Of a stretch of 64,000 nt of DNA, positions 57,160 through 64,000 are shown one piece after another. Made by a program: the position numbers and the translations under genes. The notes beneath the pieces were generated by a model. It was not told the origin of the DNA and made no database searches. It saw only the letters and a list, made by a program, of their open reading frames with translations. The stretch is from assembly GCA_018902385.1 (NCBI GenBank), contig JABSSW010000013.1, positions 434,001-498,000 of the forward strand, given 5' to 3'. The stretch's first letter is position 1; each line of letters opens with the position of its first letter. The stretch is from Physcia stellaris. Taxonomy: Eukaryota > Ascomycota > Lecanoromycetes > Caliciales > Physciaceae.

Positions 57160-58159
57160 TTCAGGGTCGTTGGGGGGCAGAAAAAGGGACCGAGAAGGGT
57201 GGGGAAGGGTCAAAGCCATCGCGATCTTGGTTGGCCGCACCGTGTCCCTTGTTCACCTGGTTGGGCCAGAGGAGGATAATCCGAACTTTTCTTCAATACG
57301 GGTCGTACCTCCGGCTAGAACCCCATGTTCGCAGAACAGAGATACCCATCCTTTTTGCTTTTCGAGTCAAACGACTATCTCGCCTCTCTATCCGCTACGA
57401 TTCACAAAAGGTCATAGTTCGAGTGACGGATCACAACTACTAGTACTTTATGATTATGCCACGCGGCTTCCTTCGTCAGAGGGGTGGGGTGTGGCTCTTG
57501 GGCAAAGATGATGACTACCTAGGGAGCATTTCAACATCCCCCTCGCTTCCAAACCACCTTACTCAACGACCCTGAAACTTACGTGCATGGCCACACCCAC
57601 TCGATTCAGGGTCTCAGCATCCTGGCAGGTGGCTCCCTCTTGGACCCTGAAACTGGTCATCCGTGGTTTGAAAGAGAAGCGATCGGCATTTTCCTTCAGT
57701 TCGGAGGTTCCTCAACCTGAATGATGGGACACTGTTCCAATTACCTTACCTTACCACCTACACGCCGACACCGCTAGAATTAGGTAATAATTCATTCGTC
57801 TCACGTAATTCGGGAATGATGATTTATTTACACCTTGAAGCCGCAGTAGCCCGGTAGGTTGAGAATGCGTTCTCATGATTTGTCCACGTAATCATCAAAA
57901 CCGATAGATCTAAATCGCTCGATTTTGTACACGGAAGAGGGCAATGGAAAGAGTATGACCCAAAGTGGCGACCGAGGGGTTCTCAACACAGGGTTCGATG
58001 TTCACTGAAGCTAAGGAACAAGCGCCGGATGATGCAAACATTACCATAACCAGAATCCCATAGCGAGCCGGAGCAAAAGATCCGATTTTGGTTGATTGGT
58101 CGGACTGAATCATTAAGATGCAAGCCAATCTGAGCCACGGTCCCTTGTTGGACCCTGAA
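57160..58159. promoter_or_regulatory. Cluster of five GACCCTGAA motifs (both orientations)
   Basis: The 9-mer GACCCTGAA occurs at 57568-57576, 57643-57651 and 58151-58159 on the plus strand, and its complement TTCAGGGTC at 57160-57168 and 57605-57613. Two of these form an inverted pair about 30 bp apart. Chance would give far less than one copy in 1 kb. Role unknown; position 0.4-1.4 kb upstream of the C2H2 gene suggests a regulatory element. Confidence 0.4.
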
Positions 58160-60059
58160 ATGTCAAACGATTCTTCCCCAAATTTTCATTCATTGGCTTA
58201 TTACGCCACTTTCGGAGCTGTTCTGGAGAGTCATCCGTCGACCTTTGCTCTCCTTTTTCGAATAATAACCATAATCTCTACCAGCACACCAAGCAGACGA
58301 TAGCGAGATTGATCGACTCCACGGAAAGTGGGACTCTGACGATGCAGGCTTTGGCTTTCGGTGCTCATTTGCTCGGCAAGCACCACCTTGCGAGACAATA
58401 ATATAGAGGGGCCTGTTCAATTCGCTGATCGGAGCCTACCCCGATGGCCTTATCGTCGCTCCTCGTGAGTCAAGAGCTTCCCCGCACAGGATGGGATGGC
58501 GGATACGCTACCCGTACCATTGCCTGGGGTAGACACTCGAATGCACGCTCACCTATGCTCCGCATCGACCGATCGCTTCTGCATGTACTGTGGCTGATTG
58601 TGTCACACCAAATGCTGCAATGTCAGGTTGTCCTGTCTCGGTCACATTGGAAACGTTTCCGGAAGTATCGTTTACCTTTTCTCGTTCCCAGTCACCCTTT
58701 CCAGTTATATTACGAACGCGTTGGACGACATGCAGTAAGCTTTGTGGTTTTCCCTCCCCTATCAGGACCCCACGAATATAAAGGAGACGTTTTGAGACGT
58801 TACTCGGCATTGTCTGTCTATTTGCTATCGGGCCTTCAATGAACGGCGAACGGACTCACAGGTAGCAAGCGTTTAGTGTCATCTTCCTGCTTTCTTCGAG
58901 CTCACGGAGCTATTGCTCGGTACTATATTCGCAAAAATCTTAGACCTCTCTTAACACCGGATACTACTGCCCACCAACGATTCATGAAGGTGTCGAGCCT
59001 GTTTAGAGGGAGTTTCAGGTTACCAAATCTCTGCTGGATCACATCAGAGGTGCGGAAGAACAGTCTCTTCACCTCAGCTTCGCTCGATATCAGTCTCATT
59101 ACACCTCACCTGTAATTGCTTGATGATGTCTTGCGTTCGGTGGAGTCATTCCTCTTAGGCTAGAATAGCTGTGGTTGGCAAAGCGAATAGCTACTATCTA
59201 AGCACGCCTAAATCGGGCGGAACACTGTTTCAACATCAGGAAAGACGAGTGAAAGCAGCTCCTTGTCGCTCCAATCTTGAATTGGAGAATGTTTGGTAGG
59301 CGAGGCTAATGTTTCATCGGAAGATCTGATGCAAGTAGCCATCGTACTTTGAAGCATGACTTCTGATTCTCCTAGAAATCTTTTCTCTTTCCTTGCCCAT
59401 CTATCTCGGTATCGGGGTAATGATTTTCTGAGGTAAGAGAACACGATAAGGAGAGAACTGAATCCCTTGTCCAAGAGAAGTAGCTTCCCCACAAAGCGAT
59501 TACCCGTCAAGGGACCCATCAGTTCAAGCAGGAAAGGAGGAAGAATCATGAATAGTAGGTAAGCAGATTGGAAGATTCATGATGCCCTTGCGAACAATAG
59601 AGGTAGAGGAGAGAGTCGACAATAGGATGTTGTCCACCAATCACAATGAAGAGTTCGGTACGGAAGCGAGGCGCTAGTGGGCTGCTACAGAGTAACGTCG
59701 TCCCATCTCTATTGTCAACCGAATCAAGACAACAATATCAAGCACACCCAACTTCTTTCCTTTCCTGAGCAATTTGGACACTAAACAGGGAAAGGGCGAC
59801 TGTGGGCCACATACCCTTGCCCGTCCTACGGTCGTCTCCCTTTGGTGGAATCCAGCCAGTCCTATCCAATTGAGCCAGGTTTAGGGTTTGGTTTCCGACA
59901 ATAGGAAGCACGATGCCGCATGTGATCCAACGAGCTTTCACGTTTCACCGACTGGGGCCTGCCTCTGGACGATGCTGATGCAGGGAGGCACTTTTCTATT
60001 CACCATGCCTTACTATTATCTTCAGCAGTCCCCACTTCCTCCCTGTGCTACCCGTTACC

Positions 60060-60130
60060 CATAACTTCATCCCTCTTTCTCTTTCCCTTTCTCCTTCCCT
60101 GTCTCTCTCTCCTCTCCCTTCTCCTACTCC
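60060..60130 (+). promoter_or_regulatory. CT-rich tract upstream of small conserved gene
   Basis: A nearly pure pyrimidine stretch (repeated ctttc/cctctc units) ending about 120 bp before the ATG at 60252. Such CT-rich blocks commonly precede transcription starts in filamentous fungi. Confidence 0.45.
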
Positions 60131-60251
60131 AATTCTCACAATCAACTCATTTGCTGTCTACCTCTTGAGCCAGTAAATACATATACAGCCCCGGTTCCTT
60201 CATCAAGCATCTCCCCTCCAGCCAAAACCCCCCCTCCTACCACCCGCAACA

Positions 60252-60879
60252 ATGTACCACCCCAACTCAATAACCGACACCCCCCTCGACAACGAAGCCC
60301 TCAAGCTCCTCTCCTTCTACACCCTCGTCGCCTCCCTAGTGCCCACCAGCAACCTCCCCACCATCAGCTCCCCCTCAACCCAACCCCCTCAATCCCACCA
60401 CTTCCCCACCTCCTCCTCCTCCTCCTCCTCCCCCAATACCCAACCCCCAAAATGACAATCACAATCGACACCGCAACCAACATCATCGGCCACGGCAACA
60501 CCATCCAACTGCCCTCCCCAACCACCACCACCGACCGCATCCACTCCCTGCTCGAGATCGCGTGCCGCCATCTCCCGGATCGATCCGCTCCTGATGAGGA
60601 GGCTGAGTATGGCGATGATGGGTTCGCGCCCGGACCGATGGAGGTGGAGATCAAGGTTAATGCAGGGGTTAATATCTGTGGGAGTAAGAACGTTGTCATC
60701 CTGGGAGGAGGAGGCGGGAGACCGGGGCAGGGGGTGAAGAGGAAGGCTGAAGGGGTAGGTCGTTCCGTTCTGGTTCCGATTCTCTAGAATTGGAGAATTG
60801 ATGGGCGAAAGGGTATAGCTGACATGTAAGGCAGGAGGTAGCTGATTCCCCGCAGGCGAAGAAGGCTGCTGTGAGCTAG
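60252..60879 (+). CDS. Small conserved fungal protein of unknown function, one frame break
   Basis: Exon 1 is 60252-60754, exon 2 is 60856-60879 (24 nt); intron 101 nt (GTAGGT..GCAG). The first frame stops at TGA inside CCCCCAAAATGA (60444-60454); one extra C or A makes it continuous and gives 175 aa. The N-terminus is MYHPNSITDTPLDNEALKLL; a Ser run comes from a (TCC)n microsatellite near 60411-60433. It is followed by two similar beta-type segments, MTITIDTATNIIGHGNTIQL and EVEIKVNAGVNICGSKNVVI, and a basic end (GVKRKAEG joined to AKKAAVS). The T-N-I-x-G-x-x-N-x-I pattern occurs twice and is one I associate with small uncharacterised filamentous-fungus proteins. Alternatively translation starts at ATG 60452 with no frameshift. 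Confidence 0.7.
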
Positions 60880-61362
60880 CTAGTTGGTTGGCTAGCCCTT
60901 GACTGTGAGGGGTACTAGGTTCTGACGATGGCCTTGACTTGGCGAAGCGGAAATGTAGGAGTGTACGGTATGATCGGGAGAGTGATATGAAGGGGTTATG
61001 AGATAGAATTAGCACTGGCAAACACGCTTTTGGAGAAACCAGTCTCGATCGGCAACGGGCTTCTGTAGAATTAGCATTCGAGACCCATCTAGCAGCTTTA
61101 GCCCGTCAGATCTGGCCTCTGCTTTTGCGAACTATGTTTACAAGAAACAGAAATAAACAACAAAAAAACGAAACTTGACTTGACGATCGACCCACTCGGT
61201 GCCACTCAATCGAGATCAGATTCCGGGATGGTTCTCCAGGCCCTGCGCCTCGACCACCAGTGAAACCCTATTACGGTATGCCCAAACAGCCAATATCGGT
61301 TTCCGAATTACTGAAAAGAGAAGAAAAGTACAAACGTCTTCAATGTTCGTAGACCTTTAACA
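60880..61362. other. Convergent intergenic region
   Basis: 483 bp between 3' ends of the small conserved gene and Sfh1. No ORF or repeat of note. Confidence 0.45.
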
Positions 61363-63325
61363 TCACCGCGGAGCCACCAGCGCTACATCCATCGCGTGCA
61401 GCCCCTTTGACCACGGCGGGAGCCGCTTATCGCGCTCGAATTCAAGGCCGCAGTTGTGGCATAGACTCTGTTGAAACCACATCATTAGCACTCCATCCTA
61501 AGCCTCCAAGCCCAGGAGCGAATGAAGGATATCACAGCGCAGAAAAAGTTAAGGAGGAGGAGGAGGAGGACACTCACCCTTGGACCAGCAGGCCCGTCTC
61601 GAACGCCCCAAACCGCAGTGCCGTGCACCAAACAATGACTACACCTCCAACTCTGCCTCTCCCACTCATTCAACCCCGCTCCACCACCATACCCCGCCCC
61701 CGCCCCGGCCCCCATCCCATCCGGCGTGCCCCTCCCGCCGGGCGTGCCTCCTCTCCCGACAGGACTCAAGCTCCTGAACCTCCTCTTCTTCTTACTCCTC
61801 TCGCCGCGGCCCATCGGCGTATCCGCACTATCAGCCGGCTGATCAAAATACCCGCCCTGACTCGCCACCATGGCCGGCATGCCCCCTGCATATTCGTCGT
61901 GCTGCTGAACCGCGCCGTCTCCCTCCTCAGCCGCCGGATCTGCCGTTCCCGATCGCCTTCCCGCTTCTCGATCTCCTCTTTGCTGAGCTCCTCCAGCTTC
62001 GCGCCCCACTCGTCGCAGAACCCTTCGTCGTCGTACCGCCACCCGCCTTCCTGGCCGTGGATGGCCAGGTTGTCGATCTCGCCTGCGGAGATCAGGCCGC
62101 CGGATTCGCAGGCTTCTTTCTTGAGCTTCAGCACGGCTTCGTAGATCGCGTGCGCTACTGCGGGGAGCCATTCCCCGCCGAGGCCCTTGTCGGCGCAGGT
62201 TTGCTTCGCGAGGCGCTCGGCTGCGCCGGGCGGGTGGAGGAGGGACCATTCGAAGCGGTCTGAGAGGAGGTGGTTTTGGAAGTGGATGCTGAAGTTTATG
62301 ATGCAACGGTAGGTGTCATCTGGGTTATTGAAGGCGTCTGAGGGTGTGGTTGGGATGAGGGAGCCGGCGGCGGTAATTTTGGGGGCGAAGTGTAGGGTTG
62401 GGCTTTTGTGAGAGTCGGACCTTGTATATCATTATGACCGTTGGTGAGAGGGGTGCTGGCGCCGTTGAGTGCGGGGGTTGTGGATTGTTCGCGGGAAGAG
62501 GAGGCCGGGAGGATGGTTTTGGTGGTCGTGCCGTTGGTCGTGACGTTGGTGGTGTGGAAGAGCGGGTGTAAGGCGACGCCTGCATAGGCTTCTAGCTGCA
62601 TGCGGATCTCTTTACTGATCTCAATCGCTAAACCTGTAGAGTGTGGTAGATCGAGGTCGTGGATGAGAATGGTAGCGAACTGATCCGGGGTGATGAGAGC
62701 CTCATGGAGATTCCAAAGGAACGTGTCTTTCAGTCGGAAAGGAGGGGTTGGCTCGGGCTGGTTGTAAGCTGGTAATGAGGGATTGATATGGTATACGTGG
62801 GCGTCTGAGGGGAGTGGTAGAGCTGGTGCGGGCTTATATGAGGGGATGTCTATGTCGAGCCGTATCGGTATCAAGGTCAATGGGAGCGCTGACTGGGCGC
62901 AAAGTTGCTTGTCCGTCCTATATCAGAAGACTATGAGCCGCAGATTGGGGATCTGATGATTTCTCAATACCGTACCTCACCAACTTCGGCTTACCCATCC
63001 AATCCCTCCATATTCCTTGGACCTCAACTGGAGCAAAGATCTCTTTCCCAAGCTTGCTCGCTGCCCCATCTGCGGCATGTGTGGGATCTTCCCTTCGACT
63101 TCGCAATCCCGTTGGCCGCCTCGGACCCTCGCTGTCGAAATCATCATCGTCATATCCATCCTCGGCATAGTTGATGGCGATGGTGCCTCGCTTGGTGGTT
63201 CTTGATAAGGGTGCTACTGCGACGGTTGTCTGAGGGATGACGGGGGTGAGGAGTGAGTTCGCATAGCTTCGTAGTCGAGGTGCATAGCTTGAGATGAATG
63301 CTTGCGGGGTTGCTCGTTCAGTCAT
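61363..63325 (-). CDS. SFH1: RSC chromatin-remodelling subunit Sfh1 (SNF5/INI1 family) with C-terminal GATA-type finger, one or two frame breaks
   Basis: Exon 1 is 63325-62981, exon 2 spans 62892-61578, last exon 61467-61363; introns 88 and 110 nt. The N-terminus is MTERATPQAFISSYAPRLRS. SNF5 repeat 1 is ALPLTLIPIRLDIDIPSYKP..WNLHEALITPDQFATILI and ISKEIRMQLEAYAGVAL. Repeat 2 is NPDDTYRCIINFSIHFQNHL, FEWSLLHPPG and EWLPAVAHAIYEAVLKLKKE. The C-terminus holds WRCSHCLVHGTAVWGVRDGP joined to SLCHNCGLEFERD, a C-x2-C-x20-C-x2-C GATA-like finger split by the last intron. One base is missing in CCCCC 61882-61886 (NMQGG joined to MPAMVASQGGYF). Between the repeats either one base is missing at 62420-62421 (588 aa) or an 83-nt intron 62420-62338 with weak donor GTCCGA is removed (560 aa). 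Sfh1 is a nuclear core subunit of RSC. Confidence 0.88.
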
Positions 63326-63870
63326 GGCTTCCGCAAAGCCCTAAGGCCTGCCCGAAGCGACACCTGATTCAGACGGAGGGCTTGTTTCGGAGCTTGGATG
63401 CTATGGAGCAGTCACGAAGAGAACCAACGATCAGTCTTCCGACTGCCTCTCACCAACTCTGCAATTGTATCGAGCGACAAAGCAAGAAGGGGTCTGGTAG
63501 CATTAATGCTTTCACTCTCACACGCAAATGTCGCGTTCTGGCCCTTGCGTTCTGATCTTCAACCTTAGGTCGGTCGGAGACCGCCTTAAACTGCTTTCGG
63601 AAGCTTAGTCATACACTCCCAGTAAACTCCAGTCCATCTGTGACACTGCTGGAGGATGGACCGCCCTCGGCTTTGTGGCTCGATATCGATGGCAAAGTTT
63701 GGTTTACGCCATTCATGCAATGTCCCGTAATCAATTTGTGCCATGTTTTATTTGTTAGATTCTACCATCAGAGGACGCCGTTCCGCTATGCATCATCAGT
63801 TCCGCTATGCCTGTCTGCCGGCCAAAGGTAGTTCCTGCAATGAGTCCTGTGTTTCCACCTCACGAGGAAA
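63326..63870. promoter_or_regulatory. Intergenic, Sfh1 promoter side
   Basis: 545 bp upstream of Sfh1 and downstream of the partial gene at the right edge. No supported ORF. Confidence 0.4.
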
Positions 63871-64000
63871 TCATTGAGCAGTATCCATCTGAGAGTCCGC
63901 GTCTCCCTTTGCTTCCACTGCACCCTTGACCCCTTTCACAAAAGCCTCAACTGCCTCTCCACCACCCACAGGCACTCCACCACGCTTTAGGAAGCCACCA
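63871..64000 (-). CDS. C-terminal end of a gene entering from the right edge (partial)
   Basis: A minus-strand frame open from the window edge to TGA at 63873-63871 reads GFLKRGGVPVGGGEAVEAFV then KGVKGAVEAKGDADSQMDTA. The Gly/Val/Ala/Glu-rich helical composition looks coding and ends in a typical acidic polar tail. About 42 residues are visible; too little to assign a family. Part could also be the end of an exon. Confidence 0.45.
   Translation of the reverse strand, partial: GGFLKRGGVPVGGGEAVEAFVKGVKGAVEAKGDADSQMDTAQ

Larger units (their letters stand above)
56749..60251. other. 3.5 kb gene-poor region upstream of the C2H2 gene
   Basis: The longest stretch without a supported gene. Short ORFs (59208-59549 -, 59738-59941 -, 58444-58842 +) show no family resemblance. 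Five copies of GACCCTGAA or its complement lie at 57160-58159 (separate entry), and a CT-rich tract sits at the right end. It may hold the extended promoter of the C2H2 factor, a non-coding transcript, or degraded sequence. Confidence 0.5.

Noticed and set aside
1-63325. Programmed ribosomal frameshifting as the cause of frame breaks
   Set aside because: The sites share no slippery heptamer or downstream structure, differ between genes, and are mostly simple homopolymers in unrelated families.
1-63325. RIP mutation or pseudogene decay
   Set aside because: There is no excess of stop codons or C-to-T type damage in the broken genes; only indels in homopolymers.
1-64000. CRISPR arrays, rRNA genes, transposon ORFs
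   Set aside because: No regular spaced repeats, no rRNA-like blocks and no reverse transcriptase or transposase motifs were seen on either strand.

Overview
This 64 kb window is nuclear DNA of a filamentous ascomycete (Pezizomycotina). The evidence is dense intron-bearing genes on both strands, short introns (mostly 44-130 nt) with GTRNGT-like donors and CTAAC/CTGAC-like branch sites, and gene families typical of that group: a Zn2Cys6 factor, an RGS-LOV photoreceptor, a Sfh1 with a terminal GATA-type finger, and several fungal-only conserved proteins. I cannot name the species. I rebuilt 22 complete gene models and two partial ones at the edges. Exon coordinates come from reading splice sites and checking that phases close. 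There is no CRISPR array, rRNA, convincing tRNA or intact transposon.

Layout. 1-10.6 kb: a partial mitochondrial-type protein of the family often mislabelled casein kinase II beta 2, LARP1 with La motif and DM15 region, the GPN-loop GTPase Npa3, and divergently the splicing factor Cwf19. 12.8-22 kb: a Zn2Cys6 regulator, a GOR1-like 2-hydroxyacid dehydrogenase, an Fpg/Nei-type DNA glycosylase, a Cid2-like protein and an Abf2-like mitochondrial HMG-box protein. 22.5-33.6 kb: the DEAD-box helicase Prp5, a small probably myristoylated protein, the RGS-LOV blue-light receptor and a secreted thaumatin-like protein. 36-49.5 kb: a disordered protein of unknown role, Puf6, two fungal-specific proteins (one single-pass membrane) and Prp31. 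49.9-64 kb: replication initiator Sld3, a 2EXR/F-box-like protein, a C2H2 factor, a 3.5 kb gene-poor stretch, a small conserved protein, the RSC subunit Sfh1, and the C-terminal end of one more gene.

Many genes serve RNA metabolism (LARP1, Cwf19, Prp5, Puf6, Prp31) or chromatin and DNA maintenance (Sfh1, Sld3, Fpg, mitochondrial HMG). They are not an operon and I see no shared pathway beyond housekeeping. The accessory-looking parts are the RGS-LOV receptor, the secreted protein and the two transcription factors with their long intergenic regions.

The most striking window-wide signal is technical or evolutionary. At least eleven single-base frame breaks, nearly all one base short in a homopolymer, interrupt eight otherwise well-conserved genes, including Sld3 and Sfh1, whose yeast counterparts are essential. 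Undercalled homopolymers in the assembly explain this better than gene decay. I found no clearly undescribed multi-gene system. The best leads are the RGS-LOV receptor, a cluster of five GACCCTGAA motifs upstream of the C2H2 gene, and very small exons.
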